From Haematobia irritans (Eukaryota; Arthropoda; Insecta; Diptera; Muscidae): 64,000 nucleotides of DNA. Each line of letters opens with the position of its first letter. Position 1 is the first letter of the stretch. Where the stretch lies: assembly GCF_050003625.1 (NCBI RefSeq), contig NC_134398.1:21862622-21926621 (forward strand), written 5' to 3'. The translations under genes and the position numbers were made by a program. The notes under the pieces are model-generated. The model worked only from the letters and a program-made list of their open reading frames with translations. It was not told where the DNA came from and made no database searches. Shown in pieces: positions 36,557 to 48,826 of this stretch.

Positions 36557-37152
36557 TGGTTAAAACAAAGAAATCGAGAACGTAACAATGGTCTCTTACA
36601 ACCCAACAGTAAAAAGTCGGTGGAACTTTTAAATCTATGGAGATTCGATAAGAAACAAAATGATCCCAGTATTAATGATGTATATCCAGAAGATGATCAA
36701 TTTCTGAGGCCAACTTTTTTAACATCAACATCTGAAGCCCCTACTTCAGCGAGTACGACATCTAGCTCTGAAATGCCAACTCGTACCACTAGCACAACGA
36801 CCTTAAGACCCATAATCACAACACAATCTACAACTCGACGACCCATCACTACTGCGATAACAACGGCTTCACCACGTTATTCATTTACTCTTACACCGCG
36901 TAGTCCAACCGAGTGGTTAAGTAATGATATACTGGAACCATCAAGTACTACTCCTTCTACTACTACTACCACGACCACAAAAAGGCCTACAACAACTATA
37001 GCGACGACCAGCACCAGCACCACAACTACAACCACAACCCGTAAACCCAAAACCCGCCCATATCCTCGGTGGAATGATTGGAGCGAATGGAGTGTATGCT
37101 CCAGAAGTTGTGGTGGCGGTGTAAGATATCAACAGAGAAAATGTATTAATCG
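36545..37152 (+). CDS. exon of a secreted thrombospondin type-1 (ADAMTS-like/papilin-like) protein
   Basis: A 608-base exon lies between CTTTCGATACTTTCAG and CGGTAAGT. It is open throughout (202 codons plus two bases), entering in phase 0 and leaving in phase 2. It codes for a basic start (KHQEWLKQRNRERNNG), a leucine- and acid-containing stretch, then about 110 residues very rich in Thr/Ser/Pro, probably an O-glycosylated stalk. It ends with the start of a TSP1 repeat: PRWNDWSEWSVCSRSCGGG, with the W-x-x-W-x-x-C mannosylation/fucosylation motif. TSP1 domains of this kind occur in ADAMTS, ADAMTS-like and papilin extracellular-matrix proteins; the exact orthologue is not recognised. The rest of the TSP1 repeat must lie in a later exon not found here. 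A duplicated decoy acceptor lies upstream at about 35537. Confidence 0.82.
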
Positions 37153-38439
37153 GTAAGTTTGTTTTTAATATTAAAAACTGTTAGAATCAATTTTTGTTGT
37201 TAATAATCGATTTTTTGATACGATTTTTTTATTATCGATTTTAAGTCAAATGTTGATTATTTTAAATATTTTCGAAGTCATAAGAAATATAAAAATATTC
37301 TTACAATTTTGCTTTACAAATCGAAGATTTTGTTAATATTCCAATGTTTTTGGCTTAGATTTTTTTTATTATCGATTTTAAGCCAAATGCTTAAAAAAAT
37401 TATCGAAGTTAGAAAAAATCGAATAAAATCAATTTATCTAATTGATAATGATTTTTCCAATACAATTGTTCGTTGTTTGCTATTGGTTTTAAGCCAAATT
37501 AAAAAAATGTATCAAAGGTAGATGACTTAAAAATTTTTGATATAAAAATCGATTAGAATTTTTTGACTCGATTTGTTGTTATCGATTTTATGCCATCTGT
37601 TGTTGGTTGCTTTTAAAAATTTTAACGAAGTTTGGTTAATATTGTTGCCGATTGTAGGAGTATGTCCGTGAAAATAAAGTTAACTTTAAAATGAAATAAA
37701 AAAACGATCATTGTGCAAAAACTATAGAGGGGGCAGTATACACCCATATACCAAATTTTAGGGCACGATGAGTAGAATCTAAATCCGAAATAATTTAATA
37801 AAGTTCATTGCCAGAAAAACAAATGTGACCACTGTGCAAAAACTATAGAGGGGGCAGTATACACCCATATACGAAATTTTAGAGTAGATTCTACTCATCG
37901 TGCCCTAAAATTAATTATTATAATTAATTAATTTTTTGTTTATTTTGATTTTTTTGTAATGGATTTTTTGTTATCGAATTGAAGCAAAAAGACATTTAGT
38001 TTTTTTTTTTATATTCATCGAATTGTTGGTAACTACCAAAAAAATCCCCTAAGAATCCAAAAATGATTTGAGACATCATGCAAATTTTACTTTGCTGTAG
38101 TCTATCTAATGTTTGCTCTACCATAACTTTTACTTATTATAATAAAGATGAAGTTAATTAAAATTTATACATGTATATAAGATATACAAATTATGAAAGG
38201 GGTTGGGACTGACGACTATGGGATAACCACACGTGTTAATTAGTGCTCCTCAGCACAATTTTTAGTATATTGGTTACATACACAGAAACAAATATTCTCA
38301 ATTTCCATATTTAAGAACATTAAGGGGTACATGGTTATGGGAGTTTTATCACAATCTGAACAGAAATGTTTGATATTAGGATACCACTAATATTGATTCC
38401 ATTATTATTAGAAAAAAGATGAAATCGCTCAGTATTAAA
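37153..38439. other. intron following the TSP1 exon
   Basis: AT-rich sequence with repeated TTATCGATTTTAAG motifs at 37200-37620 and a small duplication/inverted repeat at 37712-37912. No next exon recognised. Confidence 0.5.
37712..37912. repeat. 121-bp duplication with a 27-bp perfect inverted repeat
   Basis: TGTGCAAAAACTATAGAGGG starts at 37712 and again at 37833. The 27 bases at 37754-37780 (core AGGGCACGATGAGTAGAATC) return as an exact reverse complement at 37886-37912, giving a possible hairpin with a 105-base loop. Confidence 0.85.
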
Positions 38440-38936
38440 TCCAAATTTGTGAAAATAGGGTAATATTTGTATGTAAGAGCTACATGTAAGTCTAAATACC
38501 ATCGGCTAATACATGTACATTAGAAATTTGAGCAACATTGGTTAATAAATAAGAGTATTATGGCCAAATTTGGGAAAATCGGGCGATACATATATATGAG
38601 AACTATATTTAAATCTAAACCGATTTCAATGAAATTTTGTAGACTTGAAGGGTGATGCAAAATATTACTTTGTGCCAAATTTGACGATGATCGGTTAGTA
38701 AAAAATGTGCAACGTGACCCCATTTGTCGAAATCGGACGAAGCACATATATGGGAGCTATATCTAAATTTGATCCGATTTTATTTCCAAATTCGTCCTTG
38801 TGCCCAAAAAACACCCTGTACCAAATTGCATCAAAATCGGTTAATAATTGCGACCGGAATCTTGTGAACAACAAATACATGGACAGACGGACGAACGGAC
38901 ACCAAACGCTTGATCGACTCAGGAGGTGATTCTAAG

Positions 38937-39841
38937 TAGAGGTGTGCACGTGAGTAATAGTTTACTCACGCTCACGCACACTCATGACGGACAAATCTTA
39001 TTCAGGCACACTCACGCACGATATTTTTTGGTAGGACTCACGCTCACGCACGCTCACGAAAAGAAAATTTGTACTCACGCACGAAAATCTTTTAAATGTC
39101 GTGACTCACGAAAAATGTCGTGACACACGAATAATTTTATGAGTAATTTACCTATAGAACCTGACAGAAAATATGAGTATGATTAAAATCGAGAGCGTTA
39201 TAGAACTTTTAACACTTAGATTGTCACTAGGGAGCCACCGTGGTGCAATGGTTAGCATGCCCGCCTTGCATACACAAGGTCGTGGGTTCGATTCCTGCTA
39301 CGACCGAACACCAAAAAGTTTTTCAGCGGTGGATTATGCCACCTCAGTAATGCTGGTGACATTTCTGAGGGTTTCAAAGCTTCTCTAAGTGGTTTCATTG
39401 GAATGTGGAACGCCGTTCGGACTCGGATATAAAAAGGAGGTCCCTTGTCATTGAGCTTAACATGGAATCGGGCAGCACTCAGTGATAAGAGAGAAGTTCA
39501 CCACTGTGGTATCACAATGGACTGAATAGTCTAAGTGAGCATCGGGCTGCCACATAACCTAACCTAACCTAGGTTGTCACTAAAATTATATATGAATTGA
39601 ACTCGTAGGCATTTTATGTTCGTAAGCGGGATTATTTTCGTGAGCGTGTTTTTCCGAAATTCGGTTTTCACGCACACTCACGAAGATATTATTTTCGTGA
39701 CTCACGTTCACGCACGACATTTGTTTGGTTAATCACGCTCACGCACACTCACGCCGTTACCATCGCGTGACTCACGACTCACGTATGAGTCAGGAAAATT
39801 TTCGTGAGTCACGACAATTTCGTGTCACGTACACACCTCTA
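38937..39841. mobile_element. hAT MITE with CTCACG subterminal repeats
   Basis: The ends TAGAGGTGTGCACGTGA and its complement TCACGTACACACCTCTA differ at one base. The 8-base target duplication ATTCTAAG is exact on both sides (38929-38936 and 39842-39849). Long runs of CTCACGCACA/GCTCACG lie inside both ends, possible transposase-binding repeats. With its SINE removed it is about 550 bp. No coding sequence. Confidence 0.92.
39230..39573 (+). mobile_element. tRNA-derived SINE, full length, with TSD
   Basis: The best copy, 344 bp. TTGTCACTA lies directly before (39221-39229) and after (39574-39582). The head resembles a tRNA: A box TGGTGCAATGG, an anticodon-like stem CCTTG...CAAGG, B box GGTTCGATTCC. 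The tRNA-unrelated body includes AAAAAGTTTTTCAGCGGTGG and ends with three CCTAA units. Transcription would be by RNA polymerase III; it codes for no protein and depends on a LINE for movement. It sits inside the hAT MITE. Confidence 0.93.
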
Positions 39842-40024
39842 ATTCTAAGTCGATCGGTATCTGGTAGGCACATTATTTGACAGATCAAAGTTATTATACC
39901 CTGACCACTATGTGGTTTAGGGTATAAAAATCCGCTACCGTTTTTGGAACCTGGATTGTCTGCTCTATACTATAAACATTTTCAACAAATTTTACCAAAT
40001 AAACAATTCAAAACAATAAAATCT

Positions 40025-41660
40025 TTTTTTTGCAAAATTTAGTTTCTTTAGAAAATTTTGTCAAATATTTATTTTTATAGAAAGGTTTGTCAAAATTTTG
40101 TTTCTATAGAATACTTTGTCAAATTTTATTTCTATAGAAAATTTTGTCTAATTTTTATTTCTAAATGTTATTTCTATAGAAAATTTTCCCAAAATTTTAT
40201 TGCTATTGAAAATTTTATTTCTATAGAAAATTTTGTCAAAATTTTTTTTCTATAGAAAATTTAGTCAAAATGTTTTTTCTATAGAAAATTTAGTCAAAAT
40301 TTTATTTCTATACAAAATTTTGTCAAACTTTTAATTTTATAGAAAATTTTGTAAATATTTTATTTCTATAGAAAATTTTGTATAAATTTCATTTTTATAT
40401 AAAATTTTGTCAAAATCTTATTTCTATAGAAAATGTTGTCAAAATTTTATTTCTATAGGAAATTTTATCGAATTTTTTTTTATAGAAAATTTTTTCAAAA
40501 TTGTATTTCCGTAGAAATTTTATCAAAATTGTATTTCTTTGAAAATTTTGTCAATTTTTTTTCTATAGAAAATTTTGTAAGAATTTTATTTCTATAGAAA
40601 ATTTTGTCAAAATTTTATTTCTATAGAAAATTTTGTCAAAATTTTATTTCTATAGAAATTTTTGTCAAAATTTTATTTCTATAGAAAATTTTGTCAAAAT
40701 TTTAATTCTATCGAAAATTTTGTCTAATTTTTATTTCTAAATGTTATTTCTATAGAAAATTTTCGCAAAATTTTATTGCTATTGAACATTCTATTTGTAT
40801 AGATAATTTTCTCAACATTTTATTTCTATAGAAAATTTTGCCAAAATGTTTTTTCTATTGAAAATTTAGTCAAAATTTTATTTCTATAGAAAATTTTGTC
40901 AAGCTTTTAATTTTATAGAAAATTTTTTTAAATATTTGATTTCTATAGAAAATTTTTTATAAATTTCATTTTATAGAAAATTTTGTCAAAATCTTATTTC
41001 TTTAGAAAATTTTGTCAAAATTTTATTTCTATAGAAAATTTTCCCAAAATTTTATTTTATATATAAAGAAAAATTTGTATAAATTTCATTTCTATAGAAA
41101 ATTTTGTCAAAATTTTATTTCTATAGAAAATTATGTTAAAATTTTATTTCTATAGAAAATTTTGTCAAATATTTATTTCTACAGAAAATTTTGTAAAAAT
41201 TTTGTCAACATTTTTTTCTATAGAAAATTTTGTCAAAATTTTATTTCTATAGAAAATTTTGTCTAATTTTTATTTCTAAATGTTATTTCTATAGAAAATT
41301 TTCCCAAAATTTTATTGCTATTGAAAATTTTATTTGTATAGATAATTTTCTCAACATTTTATTTCTATAGAAAATTTTGTCAAACTTTTATTTCCATAGA
41401 AAATTTTCTCAAAATGTTTTTTCTATAGAAAATTTAGTCAAAATTTTATTTCTATAAACAATTTTGTCAAACTTTTAATTTTATAGAAAATTTTGTAAAT
41501 ATTTTATTTCTATAGAAAATTTTGTATAAATTTCATTTTTATAGAAAATTTTGTCAACATTTTTTTCTATAGAAAAGTTTCCCAAAATTTTATTTCCATA
41601 GAAAAATTTGTCAAAATTTTATATAGGTAGAAAAATTTGTATAAATTTCATTTAAATTTT
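40025..41660 (+). repeat. 29-bp AT satellite array
   Basis: Forward units, with a larger unit repeated about 600 bp apart (near 40140, 40730 and 41270), recognisable by TTTGTCTAATTTTTATTTCT followed by AAATGTTATTTC. No gene. Confidence 0.9.
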
Positions 41661-42019
41661 AAATTTAAAAAATTTTATTTTTTCTTTTTTGTTATTGTTG
41701 GTTTATTCTTCAATCATTTTGTGGTTTTTGATTTCAACAAAGGCCGGCAATCATAAACCTTTTTTGTTCGGAAGGTTCAAATGTGGTTCACTGTTGGGTT
41801 TAGTGAACTGCCTGAATTTATTCTGATAATTGGTTGATAGTTTTGCTGCAAGTATAGGATGCTGATGAGGAATGTGGTAATTCCGAATCGTATGAATCCA
41901 ATCATCTTGCAGTCTATAGAGCTTTGCCCAAATAAATTTGACAAATATTCATTTCCTCTGTAGGTTAAGCTACACTTGTAGTTTAGTCAATGCATGGTTT
42001 TAAGCTGAAATAAAAAAAA
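41661..42019. other. short unique piece ending in a dispersed repeat
   Basis: No gene. The last 60 bases (TAGGTTAAGCTACACTTGTA ... GGTTTTAAGCTGAAATAAAA) recur in the opposite orientation at about 21440-21505, so it is part of a dispersed element that also adjoins satellite there. Confidence 0.55.
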
Positions 42020-42575
42020 TATATTTCTATTGAAAATTTTGTCAAAATTTTATTTCTATAGAAAATTCAGTAAAAATTATATTTCTATAGAAAATTTTGT
42101 CAAAATTATATTTATATTTATAGAAAATTTTCCCAAGATTTTATTTGTAGAGAAAATTTTGTCAAAATTTTATATGTATAGAAAATTTTGTATAAATTTA
42201 ATTTCTATAGAAAATTTTGTATTAATTTCATTTTTATAGAAAATTTTGTCAAAATTTAATTTCTATAGAAATTTTTTTTTAAATTTTATTTCTATAGAAA
42301 ATTCTCTCAAAATCATATTTCTATAGAAAATTTTGTCAAAATTTTATTTCTATAGAAAAATTTCCCAAGATTTTATTTGTATAGAAAATTTTGTCAAAAT
42401 TTTATATGTATAGAAAATTTTGTATAAATTTCATTTTTATAGAACAATTTGCCAACATTTCATTTCCATAGAAAATTTTCCCAAGATTTTATTTCTATAG
42501 AAAATTTTGTCAAAATTTTATTTCTATAAATAATGTTGCCAACATTTTATTTCCATATAAAAATTGTTCAAAATT
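42020..42575 (+). repeat. 29-bp AT satellite array
   Basis: Forward units with TTCCCAAGATTTTATTTGTA variants repeated. Confidence 0.9.
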
Positions 42576-43849
42576 TCATGTTATTGAATCAATTGAATTA
42601 AAATTTTAGTTAAACAAATTTTAAGGATATTTTTGTCTGTGTATAACAAATTGTATGTCCCTCTTTTAGAAATTCTCAACCATAACCCTGTTGATCAAAA
42701 CATCTAGTGGTGTAGGGTATAACATCAATATCTCAGTTATAGTTTAATTTCTCTTTATGGTTTGCATAAATACACATAAATAGGTATATTTCCAAACTAC
42801 ACCCAATTTCGCTATTTATCATAATAGTATTCATAAAAACAACACAATAAACTAGTTTCATGTTTTCCGTAATTTTAAGAAAACAAATTCAAAATATAAC
42901 CAAACAAACCAGACGACATTATGCAAATGAAATTCGGGGAAACCGCAACATGTGACTCCAAATCAATGACTGTAAATAATTAATTATCTCGAGATATTTA
43001 TACAGAAGCTTAAGCTAAATTAATAGCAAATGAATTCTAAACAGCGTCATGAATTTTCGGAAATCTTCCGATATAGCAAAGATTACTAATGTTGAATGTA
43101 GTCTGGATTATCTATTAAAAAAGGAATAATTCCTAATCCCGGAGAAATACAGAAAAATGTTCAGAAAAAGAATCAATCTATTCAAGCGTCTTCTTCATAT
43201 TGTATAAAGACATTTGTTTAGTAGTTTTTTTTTTTTCAAATAATCTTCTTTTATTAAAATTGAATAAAAACAGAAAGTCTCAAAAGTTTGGTAAAATATC
43301 TGGATATTCTCAAAATATGGAGTTATTCTATTCTATTATGAAATTACCAAATAATAATTTGTTTTCTCTTCCTTCACTCTCGCAAACAGTAGTCCATGGA
43401 GTTGGGCGATTTATATCCGATCTTTGTTTTTATTGATCATTAGCGACAAGTTTTTTATGGGTTTTTATGGTCTTTATTTTCATGACACATTTATTTAGTT
43501 TTTTTTTTTTGTGTTCTTATACTTATGATTGAACCTGATTTTTAAATGATGTCTGACAATTTATTTATTCTGTTTTATTTTTTTTTTGTATATTTCTTTG
43601 GTATAGAAATTATTAGAAATATTTAAAAATGCTAATTATGAAAGACAGATGTGAGATTTGTGCGGTTGATCGCTGAACCGGTGGGCCATATTCACGAATG
43701 CTACCACATTTACGTTTTTACGTAGACACCTCTCGGACGGACAGATGTTTAGTTGGAATCATGTGTTAATTGTCTCAATACGCTTTCAATGGGTTTTTAT
43801 ATATCAGCACAGTGAGACTATTTAAATGTATACACGAAGAGAAACCAAA
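42576..43849. other. unique stretch without recognised gene
   Basis: AT-rich, with poly-T tracts near 43225 and 43500. No open frame with coding character and no RNA gene seen. Confidence 0.4.
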
Positions 43850-46465
43850 AAAATTGTATTTCTATAGAAAATTTTGTCAATATTTCATTTTTACAGAAAA
43901 TTTTCTCAAAATTTTATTTCTATAGAAAAATTTGTCACAATTTTATTTCTATAGAAAATTTTAACAAAATTTTATTTCTATAGAAAATTTATTTAAAAAT
44001 TTTATTTCTATAGAAAATTTTGTCAAAATTTTATTTCTATAGAAAATTTTAACAAAATTCTATTACCATAGAAAATTTTAAACAAATTCTATTTCTATCG
44101 AAATTTTTTGCAAAATTTTGTTTCTATAGAAAATTTTGTCAAAATGTTATTTCTATAGAAAATTTTGTCAAAATTCTATTTCTATCGAAATTTTTGTCAA
44201 AATTTTGTTTCAATAGAAAATTTTGTTAAAATTTTGTTTCAATAGAAAATTTTGTCAAAATTGTATTTCTATAGAAAATTTTATCAACATTTTATTTTTA
44301 TAGAAAATTTTGTCAACATTTTATTTCTATAAAAAATATTTGTCAAAATTCTATTTCCGTAGAAAATTTTAACAAAATTCTATTTCTATCTAAATTTTTG
44401 TCAAAATTTTGTTTCTATAGAAAATTTTTTCAAAATTGTATTTCTAAAGAAATTTTGTCAATTTTTTCCTATTGTAAATTTTGTAAAAATTTTATTTCTA
44501 TAGAAGATTTTATCAAAATGTTATTTTTATAGAAAATTTTGTCAAAATTTTATTTCTATAGAAAATTTTGTCAAATATGTATTTCTATAGAAAATTTTGT
44601 TAAAATTTTTTTCTTTAGAAAATTTTCTCAAAATTTTATTTTTATAGATAATTTTGTCCAAATTTTAATTTCTATAGAAAATTTTAATAAAACTTTATTT
44701 CTATAGAAAATTTATTTCAAAATGTTATTTCTATAGAAAATTTATTTCAAAATTTTATTTCTATAGAAAATTTTCTCAAAATTGTATTTTTATAGAAAAT
44801 TTTGTCAAAGTTTTATTTCTATAGAAAATTTTATCAAAATTTTATTGCTATAGAAAATTTTGTCAAAATTGTATTTCTATGAAAATTTTGTCAAAATTGT
44901 ATTTCTATGGATATTTTGTCAAAATTTTATTTCTGTGGAAATTTTGTCAAAAGTTTATTTCTATAGAAAATTTTGTCAAATTTTTGTTTTGTATACGAAA
45001 TTTTGTAAAAATTTTTTTCCTATAGAAAATTTTGTCAAAAATGTATTTCTATAGAAAATTTTCTCAAAATTTTATTTTTTAGGAAATTTTGTCCAAATTG
45101 TATTTCTATGGAAATTTAGTCAAAATTTTATTTCTATAGAAAAGTTTATCATTTTTTTTCTATAGAAAATTTTGTAAGAATTTTATTTCTATAGAAGATT
45201 TTGTCAAAAAGTTATTTGTATAGAAAATTTTGTCGAAATTTTATTTCTATAGGAAATTTTGTCAAAATTGTATTTCTATGGAAATTTTATCAATTTTTTC
45301 CTATTGGAAATTTTGTCAAAATTTTATTTCTATAGAATATTTTATCAAAATGTTATTTGTATAGAAAATTTTGTCAAAATTTTATTTCTATAGAAAATTT
45401 TGTCAAATTTGTATTTCTATAGAAAATTTTGTTAAAATTTTATTTCTATAGAAAATTTTCTCAAAATTTTATTTTTATAGAAAATTTTGTCAAAATTTTA
45501 TTTCTATAGAAAATTGTGTCAAAATTTTATTGCTATAGAAAATTTTGTCAAAATTGTATTTCTATGGAAATTTTATCAAAATTGTATTTCTATGGAAATT
45601 TTGTCAAAATTGTATTTCTGTGGAAATTTTGTCAAAAGTTTATTTCTATAGAAAAATTTGTCAAAATTTTATTTCTATAGAAAATTTTGTCAAAATTTTA
45701 TTTCTATAGGAAATTTTGTCAAAATTTTATTTTTTTAGGAAATTTTTTCAAAATTGTATTTCTATGGAAATTTAGTCAAAATTTTATTTCAATAGAAAAT
45801 TTTGTCAATTTTTTTTTCTATAGAAAATTTTGTAAGAATTTTATTTCTATAGAACATTTTGTAAGAATTTTATTTCTATAGAAAATTTTGTCGAAATTTT
45901 ATTTCTTTATGAAATTTTGTCAAAATTGTATTTCTATGGAAATTTTTTCCTATAGGAAATTTTGTAAAAATTTTATTTCTATAGAAGATTTTATCAAAAT
46001 GTTATTTGTATAGAAAATTTTTTCAAAATTTTATTTCTATATAAAATTTTTCAAAATTTTATTTCTATAGAAAATTTTCTCAAAATTGTATTTTTATAGA
46101 AAATTTTCTCAAAATTTTATTTTTGTAGAAAATTTTGTCAAAATTTTATTGCTATCGAAAATTTTGTCAAAATTGCATTTCTATGGAAATTTTGTCAAAA
46201 TTTTATTTCTATGGAAATTTTGTCAAAATTGTATTTCTGTGGAAATTTTGTCAAAATTTTATTTCTATAGAAAATTTTGTCAAAATTTTATTTCTATAGA
46301 AAATTTTGTCAACATTTTATTTCTCTCGGAAATTTTGTCAAAAGTTTATTTCTTCAGGAAATTTTGTCAATTTTTTTCCTATAGGAAATTTTGTTAAAAT
46401 TTTATTTCTATAGAAAATTTTGTCGAAATTTTATTTCTATAGAAAATTTTCTCAAAATTTTATTC
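43850..46465 (+). repeat. 29-bp AT satellite array (2.6 kb)
   Basis: Forward units with many internal segmental duplications, for example TTTTCCTATTGGAAATTTTG type segments near 44470, 45300 and 45950. No gene. Confidence 0.92.
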
Positions 46466-46497
46466 TTTTTATTTATATTAGCATAGAAAATAGAAGA

Positions 46498-47150
46498 CTG
46501 CTCCAATTCACGAAATATTATATCCACCACCAGTGTTGCCGATGTGCCACCATAGGTTTTTGGTATTCTGTTTAAGCATTTGTGCCGTATTTTTTTTTAT
46601 TTTTTGTGTCCCGTTTTTAACATGTTATGCCACTTTTGCACTTCTTTTAGTGTAAAAGTTTTGGTATAATTCCGGAACCAACTAAAATTATTGATCTTAT
46701 CAATGCCTTCACACATAATCGATTTTACATATGTCAATAATATAATTTTGAACACATTTCCTTTCTCCTAACGCGTGAAAATATGCAAGGAAAATTTCTA
46801 TAGTTGGAAAACATTATAGTGTTACCGTTGTGCCTCTCAGTGTTGCTAGTATTTTGGTGCAATGGTTAGCATGCTCGCCTTGCATGTACAGAGTCGTGGG
46901 TACAAATCCAGTTTCGACCGAACACCAAAAAGTTTTTCAGCGGTGGGTTATCCCACCTCAGTAATGCTTTCTGAGTGTTTCAAAGTAGTTCCACTGCAAT
47001 GTTGAACGCCGTTCAGACTCGGCTGTAAAAAGGAGGTCCCTTGTTATTCAGCTTAACATAGAGAAGTTCTTGTCCCCTAGTTAGGACGCTTTGGGCCCCA
47101 AAATCCCTAATTAAAATTAAGTTCCTCAGAATATTTAATCCCCAATGAAA
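46498..47150 (+). repeat. left arm of a ~0.65-kb inverted repeat
   Basis: It starts GCTCCAATTCACGAAATATT and is the diverged reverse complement of 51553-52243. Shared landmarks include the phrase CACCATAGGTTTTTGGTATT, GTGTTGCTAGTATTTT, the embedded truncated SINE, and GAACTTAATTTTAATT-type sequence at the inner edge. Together the arms enclose about 4.4 kb with the gene at 48827-49639. Confidence 0.8.
46855..47069 (+). mobile_element. tRNA-derived SINE, truncated at both ends
   Basis: It begins TGGTGCAATGGTTAGCATGC, lacking the first 11 bases, and stops at the ACATAGAGAAGTTC part of the body, without the CCTAA tail. It sits at the same place in the left arm as the SINE at 51640-51896 in the right arm, so both come from one insertion. 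Confidence 0.85.
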
Positions 47151-48435
47151 AATTTTCTATAGAAATAAAATTTTTACAAAATTTTCTATAGAAATAAAAT
47201 GTTGAGAAAATTTCCTATAGATCTAAAATTTAAAAAAAAAAATTCCTATAGAAATAAAATTTTGAGAAAATTTTCGATAGAAATAGAATTTGTTAAAATT
47301 TTCTATAGAAATAAAATGTTAACAAATTTTATATAGGAATAAAATTTTGAGAAAATTTCCTAAATTTAATTTCCATAAACAATTTTGTCCAAATTGTATT
47401 TCTATGGAAAGTTTTCTCAAAATTTTATTTCTATGGAAAATTTTGTCATCATTTTTATTGCTATGGACATTTTTGTCACAATTGTATTTCTTTGAAAATT
47501 TTGTCAAATTTTTTTTTCTATAGGAAATTGTGTAACAAATTTATTCTTATAGAAGATTTTGTCAAAATGTTATTTGTATAGAAAATTTTGTCAAAATTTT
47601 ATTGCTTTAGGAAATTTTGTCAAAATTCTATTTCTATAGAAATTTTTTTTTCAAAATTTTATTTCTGTAGAAAATTTTGTCAAATTTTTATTTCTATAGA
47701 AAATTTTGTCAAAATTTGTATTTCTATAGAAAATTTTGTCAAAATTGTATTTCTATAGAAGATTTTGTCAAATTTTTATTTCTACAGAAGGTTTTGTCAA
47801 ATTTTAATTTCTATTGAAAATTTTGTGAAAATTTTATTTATATATACAATTTTATCAAAATTTTATTTCTATAGAAAATTTTGTGAAAATTTTATTTCTA
47901 TAAAAAAATTTTTGTCAAAATTTTATTTCTATAGAAAATTTTGTCAAAATTTTATTTCTATAGAAAATTTTGAGAAAATTTTATTTCTATAGAAAATTTT
48001 GTCAAAATTTTATTTCTATAGAAAATTTTGTGAAAATTTTATTTCTATAAAAAAAATTTTGTCAAAAATTTATTTCTATAGAAAATTTTGTCAAAATTGT
48101 ATTTCTATAGAAAATTTTGTGAAAATTTTATTTCTATAAAAAATTTTGTCAAAATTTGTATTGCTATAGAAAATTTTGTCAAAATTGTATTTCTATAGAA
48201 AATTTTGTGAAAATTTTATTTCTATAAAAAATTTTGTCAAAATTTTATTTCTATAGGAAATTTTGTCAAAATTGTATTTCTATAGAAAATTTTGTCAAAA
48301 TTTTATTTCTATAACAATTTTTCTCTAAATTTTATTTCTATTGAAAATTTTGTGAAAATTTTATTTCTATACAAATTTTTCTCAAAATTTTATTTCTATA
48401 GAAAATTTTGTCAAAATTTTATTTCTATAGAAAAT
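47150..48435 (+). repeat. 29-bp AT satellite, head-to-head arrays
   Basis: Reverse units from 47150 to about 47360, then forward units to 48435; the orientation switches near 47365. The forward array ends about 280 bp upstream of the TATA box of the following gene. Confidence 0.9.
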
Positions 48436-48718
48436 TATGATGAAGAGACGGCCTTAATTTTTCACAATGTAATTATGTTTGTGACCAAAACAAACAACTT
48501 TTTTGGGGATTTTTTTATCACCAAGTTTATGTGTGAGTTATATATACGAAAACCAAACAGTTTACATTCAAAAACAAACCGAAGAGTAGGACACAAAAAA
48601 AAAAACAGACCCAAAAAAAGACGCATCATTGCTAGCCCTCACAAAGACTCTTGACTGTTTTCTCTGGGAATCGATGCGAATGAAAACAAGCCGGGTCAGC
48701 AACTGAGCGTTAAGGCCA

Positions 48719-48727
48719 TATAAAAAG
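48719..48727 (+). promoter_or_regulatory. TATA box of the 48827 gene
   Basis: TATAAAAAG lies 31 bases before an initiator-like TTTAGTTTTG (A at 48750). The start codon is 77 bases further on. Confidence 0.75.
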
Positions 48728-48826
48728 ACAACAAAAGCCGGTCTTCTTTAGTTTTGAAAGTCACTCACAGCTCAGAGGACGCTAGAAGATACCTGATCCA
48801 AAAAAAAAGAAACTAACAAAAAAATC

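Larger units (their letters stand above)
38440..39930 (-). mobile_element. mini-me-like element, inverted, interrupted by a hAT MITE
   Basis: Read on the minus strand it starts at about 39930 with a hairpin (TTATACCCTAAACCAC ... GTGGTCAGGGTATAA). After the insertion come gatcgactcaggaggtgat (complement of the core), a degenerate GTCY tract near 38890, and units with ATATATGGGAGCTATATCTA. The GC-hairpin tail is not recognised, so the left boundary is approximate. Confidence 0.6.

Noticed and set aside
39230..39305. Functional tRNA gene
   Set aside because: A and B boxes are present, but the acceptor stem does not pair and the sequence continues into the SINE body with a CCTAA tail and TSD.
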